From: Labia minor
Lineage: Eukaryota > Arthropoda > Insecta > Dermaptera > Spongiphoridae
NCBI GenBank assembly: GCA_963082975.1
Contig: OY720345.1
Location: forward strand, 76,539,034 to 76,603,033
Reading direction: 5' to 3'
DNA length: 64,000 nucleotides
Positions within the stretch are counted from its first letter, which is position 1. Every line of letters begins with the position of its first letter. Below the pieces are notes generated by a model. That model was not told the DNA's origin, ran no database searches, and saw only the letters and a program-made list of their open reading frames with translations. Shown in pieces: positions 42,779 to 53,677 of the stretch. The translations under genes and the position numbers were made by a program.

Positions 42779-44800
42779 GGAGGGCAACAATGCGCTAAAA
42801 AACCCTTAAAAAAACATTTCTTGATTGAGTTTATTAACTTCTAGATTGTCAAATCAAACCACAATAACTCACAATTGAATATTATTAATCGATTGTGTAC
42901 ATTTTTTCATATATAATATTAATGATTAAAACAAGCTGTTGATTAAAATGGAACTTTATCAAATATAAGGTAATAAATTTCAATCTAATAAATTAAATTG
43001 TGCCAACGATCTAAATTGTAATATAAACGAGCATAGTTGTGAAATTCTATTCCCGATTTGTCTCTGGGGAGAGAAATTGATGAATAAAATCGAATAAATC
43101 TAACAATTTAACAGTTATTTTAATTTGAAAATAAATTGAATTTTCAAGTATTTGTGTATTAAAAAATAAAAAATAAAAACAAAAAAAAATTAATATGAAG
43201 ATAAATTCCTTTGAGGAGAAATGGGGATTGGGGTAATTATGAAATCATTTAGCAAATAATTGATTCAAGAGCGAATGAATACAAGTGAATTTTGTTGTTA
43301 TTATATTTGTTTTGTCTTAGGAATTATAAATATCATATTTATTCATTTATGTTTTCTTTGAAAATTTTCTCCTCGAGGTTATTTCAATATAACAAATGAA
43401 CATTTCTTATCATTTTAAAGTAAATGATAATTAATAAGGATTAGACAACTTTTTACATTGCAAAATAATACATTAAGTAGACAAACAGAGGAAAATTAAT
43501 TATAAAAACTTGAAAAGCTTTCGTACAACACAAAAATATTGACTCTATAAAATGAAGCATTTCAAGTGATAATATTGTAAAATTATTCTTTCAAGTAGAA
43601 AGAGACCCTGTAACATGGATGAATGCTTATGTTAAATTTGAGAAGGTCAGGAGTTTTGGTCCTCCAATTCTATAACTTTAAATCAATATTTATTATAAAT
43701 TTTAATATAAATAAATTTTGTAAAATTATTTTAAGTCGACGTGTGTGTGAAAATATTGAATAGTTTTCTTTTCAAATACATAAACATTATATAATTTTAT
43801 ATTTTTATTTTAAAAATCTTTTGATTTCTATTCAAAATGTTTAAATGGATATTTATTTAAATTAAATTGGGTTATTTCGTATTGTATTGAATGCACGTTA
43901 GACATTTTCTTGTAATTGGAAAAAAAATAAATGTTAATTTTCCTGAAAGTTTGTTTTACAGTTCATTCCATGATTAAGAATACGAGTTGCACTCAGAATT
44001 TGTAATCAAAATTGGGAAGATACCTGAAATCCGTTCAAGTAAATCAAGATAAAGGTTGAAACGATTCGTTACACTGATCATACAACACATCTATCCCGCT
44101 TGGGTGACTCTTCTATCATTTTTAATATATTACTATGAAATATTAAATAATACAGCAGATTTTAAATATAAAATTAATTATTTTTTCTTTTAAAATGCAG
44201 TTGTACTATATTATATTAGAATCCAGGAAAATTTAATGTCATTTAAATTCAATCTCGTTCTAATTCCAATGAGTGTGATTCTGGTTTAGTTAACATACCA
44301 ACCACTCGATCACTTAATTGCTTATTTGCCTATTATAAAATCCAAGATGGAATCTTCACATTCATAGACAATTTGATTAAATATTCATTAATTGAATAAT
44401 AATAATAATTATATTACACAATTTAAAAATTTTTAAAAATAGAAAAATAAATATACCTGAATTCTCATGATTCTTATCCCTCTTTTTCAAAGTTTTCATT
44501 AAATTATTTAAAAATGTAAAAAAATGAAAAAATCCATTCTTATGGAGAAATTTTATCGAGTTCAGATAAAATTGAAAGTAATATTTAATCATTACCAATA
44601 ATCATGAAATTCAAATTTCAAATTTATAAAACAAAAGAATTTATTTTTATTCTCATAAATGATTTAAAATTTGTAGAAACAAAAAAGAAATTAAGAATTC
44701 AATTATTTAAAATTATTTAATTTATTTTTATTAAAAATACATTTTCACTATTTTTAATCCAAAATAAATGTGTTAGTTTTTCATTTAAATATCGAATAAA
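42779..44800. other. AT-rich stretch, no supported gene
   Basis: No repeat or exon with support. Blocks at 43600-43680 and 44010-44110 are less AT-rich but show no matching splice signals. Confidence 0.35.
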
Positions 44801-45036
44801 TAAAATGTAAGAGGAAACGCAAAGTCAGTCAAAGTAGCGTGGTGTCATTTGTACATTTCCAGTGTTCTGGATTCGGATAGAAAGCTATTTAAAAAAGCCA
44901 TCTAATCCCCTCTTATAAAAGCCCAAAAAACATTAGGGCAATGAGAAGAGTCCTTATCGCATCTTTAGAGTATCCTTTCTACGACAGGAGGAATTCGATT
45001 AAGCTTGATAACAACTTTAACAGTGTTTATACGAAG

Positions 45037-45110
45037 TGACGTCAACATGAAGGGTGAGGTTGAAGGAGCGAGTTTATATAAAAGAAAAATTCATCGTGTG
45101 TACTTATCAT
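45037..45110 (+). promoter_or_regulatory. Candidate RNA polymerase II core promoter (CRE, TATA, Inr)
   Basis: A perfect cAMP-response palindrome TGACGTCA at 45037-45044, TATATAAA at 45075-45082, and an initiator-like TCATTT (45107-45112) about 34 bp past the TATA start. It lies in a ~400-bp block less AT-rich than its flanks and outside recognised repeats. Spacing fits an animal TATA promoter; a second TATAAAAG is at ~44916. No transcript evidence is available. Confidence 0.35.
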
Positions 45111-45153
45111 TTGGCATTCCAGTCTCATCGTCCTATTTGTAAAGTTATTCAAT

Positions 45154-45178
45154 ATGATAACAAAGAGTTTACCTGCAA
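45154..45178 (+). CDS. Weak candidate first coding exon downstream of the 45-kb promoter
   Basis: First ATG ~45 bp after the proposed start site, reading MITKSLPA up to a possible donor CTGCAA|GTGAAT. Unspliced, the frame continues to 28 codons and stops. If spliced it ends with one spare nucleotide, which fits the open frame beginning after TTTAG at 47303. Highly tentative. Confidence 0.2.
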
Positions 45179-45244
45179 GTGAATTCTTGAATTTTGTGTT
45201 GTTAAGTCAAGCATGTGAAATAAAATCTTTTTCTTGTTGAGATA

Positions 45245-45902
45245 ATTTCTATTTTTATTATTAATGTTTCATTGTGTTTCTCTCTGTTAATACTACAATA
45301 AAATTATTTTATTTATTTAAATCTTTTATTTTATCAATTTGTGTGTTTTTTTTTTGGGGGGGGGGATAAAATCATCAATCAACTTTCCACTATAAAAAAA
45401 AAATTAAATTACAAATTAAATTGTCCAGATTAATTAATTTACTGATAATGAACAAAGTGTTCTCTACCATTAATATTATTTCATTTTTATTTTATTAATA
45501 TAGTATATATATATATATGATAATTGATTAAAACATAATTACCCAAGAGGGATTTTAACTGAGTTCAAACTTGAGCTTTTCCTCATAGTTATTATTATAT
45601 ATATATATATAAAACAATGATGAACTAATTGGTTACAAAAGTGTAAAAGTTAAAATATAAATCGATATTAGAAATGGTTTTAAGGTTACATAAATAGATA
45701 GAGATTAACATTTTGGGATAACAATTGTCTTTCATTAATGAAATGATATTAGTAAAGTTTTATGAATAATGCAAATGTGAATATTCTTATAAAACAACAA
45801 ACTATTAAAAATTTTAAATATTTAAATTTGGAATGAACTATTATCTTATTTTATAATATTAAATTAAAATATTATGTTATAAATAAATCGAAATATTGGT
45901 GA
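45245..45902. other. AT-rich stretch, no gene seen
   Basis: G run at 45353-45365 and TA tracts at 45503-45518 and 45596-45612. No other feature. Confidence 0.35.
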
Positions 45903-46451
45903 TTTTTTACTATCTCCCCAGAGATAGTATTGCGATCACGAAAATTTTCGAAGTCGAGATTTTGATGTTTTTATATGTTTTGAAGGTTCCTGAATCATTT
46001 TCACTAAGGTTGAGAAAAATGTGTGTGTATGTATGTAGACAAGATTAAGCAAAAACGGTTTGAGCTAGAATAATCAAATTTGGTACATGGGCATTATTCA
46101 AAATTTGTAGTTTTCTATCAACTTTTGAGAAATATAGCTCAACCGGAAGTGGGTCATTACCTACCACGTTTTGATATTTTTTTCCTCTACAGTGACCGTA
46201 AAAATAAAGATATATGTTTGATAAATTTTAACATGATTAAAAATTGTATAAAACTGCTATATATAGAATTTCAGCTTGAATGAATCGCTGAAGGTACCGG
46301 AATTAATTTTTTAACATTGCAAATGACGCGACAGCACGTGGTGTGGTGCCATAAACAAAGAGCCAAACATAAATATTATTTATTAATTTTAATTTATATA
46401 TAATATATGTTAATTAATCCAATTCGAGTCGACTGGAGACACTCCAGCTTA
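45903..46451 (+). mobile_element. Helentron-like repeat, family B (best ends)
   Basis: 5' hairpin ACTATCTC/GAGATAGT around CCCA at 45909-45928. 3' hairpin CTGGAG/CTCCAG around ACA at 46433-46447. Core reduced to GTGTGTGTATGTATG. Internal blocks AACGGTTTGAGCTAGAATAA and CAACCGGAAGTGGGTCATTA. No ORF of note. Confidence 0.7.
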
Positions 46452-47300
46452 TTTTTTTAGTTTTTAAAAAATAAGAATTTTTAATTTTGTATTTTCCTAT
46501 AGGATTATATATATATATATTGTAGGAAATAATTTAAATTATTTCATTTAAAGTTGAAGTTAACTGAGGGCGCTGTGCGAAGGCTATAGAAGCGACCTCT
46601 ATGCTACAATACTTGCGACCTGTGGTTGTTTTATGCACTGGTCCACATTTATGTATGTTGTTGAATGTAACGGACAATTTATGTTTATGTTTATTTACGA
46701 TTAAAAATTGTTAATTTTGTTTGTTAAATATTTATTTTATTAAGTAATACCCTATAATATATATGTATAATAATGTGGGCTGATCTTAAAATTTCGAATA
46801 TGTAGAAAGTTTGTTGTCTATTATACAAGTATGAATAGAATAATGTTATAAATTGTATGACGAACAAAAACTTAGAGTATCAAATCTGTTTTATTGGTCA
46901 AACCCTTCGGGTCATAAAATTGGATGTCGACTAAATCAAATAAAAAGAAAATTATAGCTTCAAGTTTCGATGTTGTTTCAAATCACATGAACTGTTTATA
47001 GGACAAACCTATTAATCATAAATGAAGTGGGAAGTTTGATACTCTATAAAGGATTTGAGTTAGAAAAAATTTAAAATTAAAAAGATTTATACTAACAGGG
47101 CGAGCATGAAAATGAAATAATCCCAAAAGTGAGATTACACATTACAACTGACTATTTTAATCAACAAATAAATAAAAAAAATAGATATACTCTTTAAAAA
47201 TAGATTTATTAAATTTTAATATAAAATTCAAATAAATAATAAAAATTATATGCAAATATATTTTAAGGTATAAAGCCTTGTGTTGGTATTTCATAAAATT
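46452..47300. other. AT-rich stretch with an unassigned block
   Basis: 46560-46690 is less AT-rich (GAGGGCGCTGTGCGAAGGC, GCGACCTGTGGTTG) and may be part of a decayed LTR or transposon end. Otherwise no feature. Confidence 0.3.
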
Positions 47301-47305
47301 TAGCA

Positions 47306-47449
47306 ATGCTGAAAAGAATGACGATTACTCGTGAACCTTTCCTAATGGAAGACACTGTTACTTTCAAGCTGATAAAGAAAGGATGGACTTACCCTCAGGA
47401 GAGAGAAAGTCATATGTCATATGCCCCTCTAATCTCATCCAAGAATTAG
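47306..47449 (+). CDS. Candidate small ORF or terminal exon (plus-strand alternative)
   Basis: Following ATTTCATAAAATTTAG|CA there is an ATG at 47306 and 47 codons to TAG, reading MLKRMTITREPFLMEDTVTF then KKGWTYPQERESHMSYAP. Amino-acid use is balanced and unlike translated AT-rich noise. Phase after the acceptor fits the candidate first exon at 45154-45178. It overlaps the minus-strand exon candidate at 47393-47478; at most one is likely real. No family recognised. Confidence 0.3.
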   Translation: MLKRMTITREPFLMEDTVTFKLIKKGWTYPQERESHMSYAPLISSKN

Positions 47450-47478
47450 AATTAGAAGAATATCTGGAATTCTTCGCA
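47393..47478 (-). CDS. Candidate internal exon (minus-strand alternative)
   Basis: 86 nt between CCACAATATCCAG (acceptor) and CCTGAGG|GTAAGT (consensus donor), open in one frame: AKNSRYSSNSNSWMRLEG then HMTYDFLSPE. It needs two nucleotides from the previous exon and leaves one. Exon 51756-51873 leaves exactly two, and 20913-21010 takes exactly two in, so a three-exon minus-strand chain is phase-consistent. Two phase matches by chance are about 1 in 9. The plus strand over the same bases is also open. Confidence 0.35.
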
Positions 47479-47545
47479 CTGGATATTGTGGTATTTGTGA
47501 ATATACGATTATTACTGTTCATATACGAAGTAGTCTTTTATTATA

Positions 47546-48038
47546 CAAGGACAGGTCAAATAAGTCCGTCACTTTATGAATTTCTTGTCTCTTAAATGAA
47601 ATAGCAACACTGATCCTGACGAAATTTGAACCAGCTGGGTGTTTTAGTTTTTGTTTGACATTCATTAATAGCAAACTCGTGATTGGAGAAGAAAATAGAA
47701 AAAAGTGAATTTCCATGAAATCCAAGAATTGGGATACGAATTGCTCCCTCATCCGCTATATTCTCCGGATTTATCCCCGAGTGACTATTTCTTGTTTCCA
47801 AACCTGAAGAAATGGCTCTTCGGAAAGAGATTTGGCACTAACGATGAAATCATCTCACATACAATATCTACTTCGATGTCCTCGACAAATCTTATTTTTT
47901 GGAAGGGATCAAAATATTCGAGAAACGCAGGACGAAGTGTATACAGCTCAAAGGAGACTACGTTGAAAAATAAAATAATTTTTTATCCAAAAACCAGTGT
48001 TTCATTCAAAAAGTCACGGACTTATTGACCTGCCCTCG
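47546..48038 (+). mobile_element. mariner deletion derivative
   Basis: 493 bp between TA dinucleotides. The right end is the inverse of CGAGGGCAGGTCAATAAGTC; the left end is diverged (CAAGGACAGGTCAAATAAGT). After the leader the sequence jumps to the C-terminal part of a mariner transposase: HPLYSPDLSPSDYFLF, with the third catalytic Asp intact, then LKKWLFGKRF, a frameshift, and remnants to the final codons. The first two catalytic Asp residues are deleted. Confidence 0.8.
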
Positions 48039-48309
48039 TATGTTTTATTATAACCATTTATATATCATTTGTATTTAAAATATCGTCTGGCCATCCGATT
48101 TATTCTCAAGATTTGTATAATTGATTTAATTATAAATATTCTCTTGATTTAATTCCTTTTAGTTATTCTATTAAATATACTATTCGTCTAAAAATTCCAT
48201 CATAGACTTTCTATTATACCTACTTATATAAAATATTCAGATCCTTCAATTCAATTATCTGATGAATCCACATCATCTCATCGATTTACTAATAATATAT
48301 TAATAAAAT
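48039..48309. other. AT-rich spacer, nothing recognised
   Basis: No ORF, repeat or signal of note. Confidence 0.4.
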
Positions 48310-49123
48310 AACTTACCAGCTTTTTGTAGACTTTACAAAAGCATATGACTCAATAGACCGGGAAAAACATTTTCAAATCTTGATCTTAATGGGAATTCCA
48401 AAAAAACTAGTACGTATGATTCAAATTTGTCTTGTGGGTAGTAAAGAAAGAGTAAGATGCGGGAATCAATTGTCAGAAACTTTCGAAATTCGAAACAAGG
48501 AGTCGCATTATCACCAATTTTATTTAATTTAGTTCTGGAATATGTAATTAGACAAATTGGGGAGAGGTCAAACGGAATCGAATTAAACAAAAAAATTCAA
48601 GTATTAGGTTACGCAGACGACTTAAATATAATAGGAGATTCGGCAAATGCAATGATAGATAGTGTAGAAAAATTAATTGAAGCAGGAAAAGAGGTGGGAC
48701 TGGAAATTATTAATGCTAAGACAAAGTATTTAGTAACAGAGAGGAATAGGATTAACACACAAAATCTTAATATACAAGATATAGAATTTGGAAATGTAGA
48801 AAAACTTAAATACTCAGGTTCTGTGATAACGAAAGATAAAAATTTATTTAAATGAGTTTAAAGCGAGGTTACAATCGCGAAACGCCTGTTATCATGCAAT
48901 AAAGGGGCTTATCGCATCAAAATTATTATCAAAGGGGATAAAAGTTAAAATATATAAAACAATTATTTTACCGGTTGTATTATATGGGTGTGAGGCATGG
49001 TCTATGACTTTAGGTGACGAGAGTAGATTTAGAGTATTTGAGAATAGGATTCTGCGAAGCATTTATGGGCCAAAGAAAGAAGAGGTCACCGGGGAATGGC
49101 GGAGACTGCATAACGAGGAATAA
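48310..49123 (+). pseudogene. RTE-like reverse transcriptase pseudogene
   Basis: Fragment of the non-LTR RT domain. It begins LFVDFTKAYDSIDREKHFQI and continues GIPKKLVRMIQICL. A small deletion with frameshift has removed the usual GLRQGD motif just before ALSPILFNLVLEYVIRQIGE (frame 48457-48855). Then comes the catalytic box GYADDLNIIGDS with YADD at 48610-48621. A second frameshift lies near 48850, after which the frame continues to VLYGCEAWSMTLGDESRFR and stops abruptly at 49123. 5'- and 3'-truncated, without the GATA tail, so probably broken after insertion. It supplies the RT core missing from the other RTE copies here. Confidence 0.8.
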
Positions 49124-50342
49124 CTTTAATTTATTTGTTCTATTTCATTAACAATAAATCAATATTCCAAAAATGTAAGTGTCATAACGAAAAACGAACA
49201 CTATGTTTTTATTTATATGATAGACATACTATTTTATCTTTTCTCTCTTTTCTTTGTTTCCTATTCATAATTTAAATTTTATTTTCACAAATATTTACTA
49301 GAATGGTAATTCAAAAAAATTGTCTTTTATAATTTGCATATCGTTTTGTTTTGATTGCAGTTTATTCCTCTTCTCTTTTGTCTCTGTTTCTCTTCCATTT
49401 CCCTCCCAATTTGCATTATCGAACCATATTCCCATCACCCTTATTTCACAACTTATCATCAGTCCTTTTGTTTATCTAATATAATATAGTTTGCTGTCGT
49501 GTAGAGACATCCTTTAAGAGGAAGAATTTATAATACTTTTATATGAAATAATAAAAAAAAACAAAACAAAACAAAACAAAATGATAATTTTAATAAAAGT
49601 CTTGTATTTTTTATATACATATTTTAAAAAATATTCAAATTTTATAATCTATTATATACATTTATTAAAAAAAAAAAATAAATAAAATAAAAAACAAAAA
49701 CAAACCTTTTAAATGACAAATTCTTAGTATTATATCTCCCTAAAGTATTAACTGTTTAAAATTAGTCGTTTTATTGGGTGTCTTCAAATTTCAAAATAAT
49801 TAATTATCTATGAAATGTATTATGACAAAGGACTTTGAATTCCTTAATGATTAAAATTCCAATGTGACGTGAAAAGGAGTCAAATTAGTTTCTTAATTAA
49901 AAAAAAATAATTAGAAGCAAAATAGATCTAGTTTTCTTAAGTTATACATAATATTACTTAATAGTTAAATAATAATAATAATAAATTTATAGTTTTTTTT
50001 AAAATGATAAGTATTTAAATATAAACTAGTATATTCAATTAACAAGTTAAGTTAACAAAAAATAAAAAAGATATAAAAATATCCAAGTGAAAATAACTTT
50101 AATATCTGAAATTATTTATTATATGACTATTGCATATCATTCGAGAAAAACCGATTTTGTCATGACTGATATCGTGATTCAAAATTAAGTGATTCAGGAA
50201 TATTACAATATTTATACTTCACTAATTCCAGTCATCCTAGTCAGGTGGGAAAAAGTGTCAAAAATCCATAAAAACCATAATTATTTCCATAGTTTTATAC
50301 ACCACTAGAAATATCCCAAGATAAATCGCGTTCAAATTTTTC
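49124..50342. other. AT-rich stretch, no gene seen
   Basis: Pyrimidine-rich block 49370-49460, a CAAAA simple repeat at 49562-49581, and TAA repeats near 49970. No supported gene. Confidence 0.4.
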
Positions 50343-50500
50343 ATTCTAATTGTATTATTATTATTATTTTCGGATAGACCCCTGAGGATTAGACAGAGCT
50401 TTAAGGAGAAATTATTAATTATTGAATTTCCCTAGGCCCGAACTCAAGACTTCAGTAGACTGTCGTGCTAACCACTAACTACTGAAGAGTCTTCTAATTT
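50343..50500 (-). mobile_element. tRNA-derived SINE with (AAT)n tail
   Basis: On the minus strand AGTAGTTAGTGGTTAGCACG (A-box region) and GAGTTCGGGCC (B-box) are spaced as in a tRNA. A short body follows (CTAATCCTCAGGGGTC), then an AATAATAAT tail at 50343-50356. Body and tail resemble the SINE-like repeat at 35902-36150 only loosely. Confidence 0.6.
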
Positions 50501-51755
50501 AATATTTATAAATAAATCAACAAATGAAATGAACATCCAATTTATTTAAATTCTTACTATATATAATATAGTTTATAATATAAAATAATTTTAAATTTAA
50601 TTGGAATTTAACAAGGAACTTTTAAAATTACAAATTGAGAGAAAACGAAGACTGAAATATCTTTCTACTAATTCACATGTTAAATCAAACAAAATTCAAT
50701 CCTCTAGCCATTTGAGTTTTGTTTTGTTGACGAATGTTCGTCAAAGTTCAAATTTTCAAAAAGTTATTTTTGTATTTAGATGATTGAAAGTAAAGGGAAA
50801 AGAGAAAAAATATCCATTTATATAAATCAACCAATAAAATGAAGTTTAATTATTATTAATTGATATTAGGAAGATTAATGAATAGTACATATTTCAAATT
50901 ATGTATTTTTTGTTTATAAAATTTGATGTTTTTATTATAATTAGAAATATTTGTTGTTTGCTATTTAAGTTATGCAATTAGAATTTAATTAAAGATTATC
51001 TATGTAAATATCTGAAAATGTTTACCCCTTAAAAATGCTGTCAGTAAACCTATAGTTAGTTATTTGTTATGAATGGACGAAATACTCGAATGTCAGTGGC
51101 GAATGAATAATGAATGTTTTTAAGTAAAAGTGGTCGGTGAAAAAAAAAAAAAAATTCATAAGTGCTGTTAATTTAAAACATTGAACATGTTTTTTTTCTA
51201 CTAAAATAAACATGTCAATTTTTGCCATTCGTTATTTTGTTTGCTGTACATTAAAAGCATTGAAAAAAAAAGTTTGTATCTATTCAAACAACACTTAAAA
51301 GATGATTGTAAATTAATAATATTTCTTTAAAAAATATACCTATTACATCAAAATGAAAAATTTATACATGTTATGTACTTGTATTATAAAATACATGTAA
51401 CTTTTTTTTTGTTGTCATAAAATTAAAATTTTATTTATGTACAAAAGGTGTAGTTGGAAAAATATCAAATGTTTATTAATAAAATAAAATTATCAAATAT
51501 TTTTTTAACTGAATATACATAATATGTACACAAATTAATTAAATCAATATTTTCCAATATTATATTAAAATATATATTTCATAATGTTTATTTATTTATT
51601 TTTTAATTTAAGTGTTTAAGTGTTTGTTTTGAAATTATAAATAGATGAGATATTTTATGAATAAATTTTGTTACAATATATACTTAAGAAGCTGTATAAT
51701 AATAATTAATTAAATTTTAGCTAAAAAAATTCCAATTAAGGAATGAATTACTTAC
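50501..51755. other. AT-rich stretch, no gene seen
   Basis: Would be intronic if the candidate minus-strand gene is real. The 60-codon plus frame at 50601-50783 has no splice or homology support. Confidence 0.35.
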
Positions 51756-51873
51756 CTCATCCGTGAGATGAACGCAGGCGTGAAGTCAAGAGGCGTCCAT
51801 ACTCCGAGATCTTTATACTCGACCTCGTCCCATGTGGAATATTTGATGAGAGTGCAGGATGGATTTGGCGTTG
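51756..51873 (-). CDS. Best candidate host-gene exon, product unknown
   Basis: 118 nt bounded by CATCTTTGTTGTTCTAG (pyrimidine-rich acceptor) and CGGATGAG|GTAAGT (perfect donor). The single open frame enters with two nucleotides, runs 38 codons and leaves two: TPNPSCTLIKYSTW, DEVEYKDLGVWTPLDFTPAF, ISRM. Two Trp and a mixed charged/aromatic pattern look like a folded domain. Composition is clearly less AT-rich than the flanks, and no repeat family here contains it. The plus strand is also open for ~61 codons but lacks splice signals. A weak upstream exon candidate is at 52500-52547 and a downstream one at 47393-47478, both in compatible phase. Family not recognised. Confidence 0.5.
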
Positions 51874-52499
51874 CTAGAACAACAAAGATGTATACTGTAG
51901 ATGGATATTTGCAATCAGCAAATATACGGGTAAAGTGACCACCATTAAGTGTCTAATAACCTTTTATGAATGCCAATACAAATATTGGATCTTGTTTAAT
52001 TTGGGGATTTGTTTATATTTAATTAAAATCATATAATTACGTGTTTAAATCTTAATAAATCTTAAATACACTCCAGAACAAAAATGATAAGGACAAAGGT
52101 GTTAAGATTGATGAAAGTGCAGGATAAAACAACAACAACAGCAGCAGCAACAACAACAAAATATAAAAATAAAGATAATTTAATACTTTTTTAAAAATTT
52201 ATTTTATTTTATTAAAAATAAATTTAATTATTTAAATTAAATAAAAAAAAAAATGAAATTTTTTTCTTAATTTGCTTGTCTAATTTTGATGTATTCCTTA
52301 ATTATAAATCACGATTGATAGCTTAAGCATGTCTTCGATAGAAGGTTAAAAGGTGATTTTAAATTTGTTAAAGCCAAGGTGTGAATTTCAAAATCCAATC
52401 TGTCATAATTTCAACCATCTATCATCTCTAAAGCTACTTCCAATGTCTACAAGATTTATTAGACATGTGACCCTAGGGTAAAGCAAAATCTATCGTTAC

Positions 52500-52547
52500 C
52501 TCCTCCTTCGAGGAGGAATAAGACAAGAAAGTTAACATTGGAAGCTT
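52500..52547 (-). CDS. Weak candidate exon upstream of 51756-51873
   Basis: 48 nt ending GAAGGAGGAG|GTAACG on the minus strand, reading ASNVNFLVLFLLEGG in the frame that leaves one nucleotide, as the next exon requires. The acceptor (TTTGATTGGGAG) is poor. Another frame would allow an ATG start here but with incompatible phase. Confidence 0.2.
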
Positions 52548-52585
52548 CTCCCAATCAAATAAAATTTATTATTTAAATAAAAAAT

Positions 52586-53052
52586 GAGCTGTGGCCAGGC
52601 ACAGAACCGACCGACGATTTGAAATAAATTAATTTCCAAACAACATTATATATATGTTATAAAGTAAGTATAAAAAAAAATATTTTTAAAACTTGAATAA
52701 AATGATTAAATTATATTATCATGGTTTTTATTTTTAGTTTAATTACTCAATTATTAATTACTACTATATTTTAAGTAAAAAATTTCCGACAATGAATATA
52801 AAATTAATTGATTACTTTGGAATCTACCACTTCTGGTTTACGGATATACACCAAATGTTGATGAATTCATGCTACTGATGCATTAAGTAAATATACGAAA
52901 TTTTATCAAGATCCGTTAAACCGTTCAAGCTGTACACGTCTAATACTTTTTCTGTTAACAAAATGCAGGATTCATGAAGATATGTAAAAATCTCCACATG
53001 TGAAGTTTGGTGTGAAAACAATACCTTCCCTTCCTATCGTCGATCGTTAAAA
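52586..53052 (-). mobile_element. Helentron-like family A copy, diverged and internally deleted
   Basis: Retains the CTGTGGCCAGGC and CGACCGACG left end (hairpin degraded), the CCACTTCTGGTTTACGG block, CATGTGAAGTTTGGTGTG and the right end TATCGTCGATCG. The GTCY core and both TGACGTCA sites are lost. Older than the other copies. Confidence 0.65.
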
Positions 53053-53677
53053 AACAGTAAAAAAGTAAAACAGGTGAAAAATTTCTATATAATGAAAAAA
53101 TAATTTTAATCTGATATTTATTATAAATTCCATCTATTTTAAGATTTATTAATTATGGTAAACATATTTACTCTTAAAAAAAATACATATCTTTGCGTGT
53201 CTGATGGTTAAAAAGGAAGAAACTTAATACGAACTTGTATTAGTTGTGGTTTAAGAAAGCCTTTGAGTTTTTATTTTTTCAAAATTGCCTGTCACAAACA
53301 ACAAAACTGATTATTTCTCAGAAGCTATCAAGAAAATGAAAACAATTTAAACTCATGAAGAGAAATGTTTCAAATTTAATATATATACTAAAAGAAGCCT
53401 AGATTTTTAAACATTTTTTTTTGTTTTTTATATGAGAAATGATTTTATTTATAACATGTTTTTGTTTACATTTTAATAGAGAGACTTTCAGAACCATTTT
53501 TTCTCTTGCCAATTTCAAAATAGAAATGTGTCAATACTATATTGGTGCTAAATGTCATTTCAATAGAATAAATCGTTTAATAACGTATAAAGAACATTTA
53601 TACCAACAGACATTCTCTTTTATATATATAAAGAGAGAGAAAGAGAGAAATGATTTAACTGGCAGTATGGACAATTA

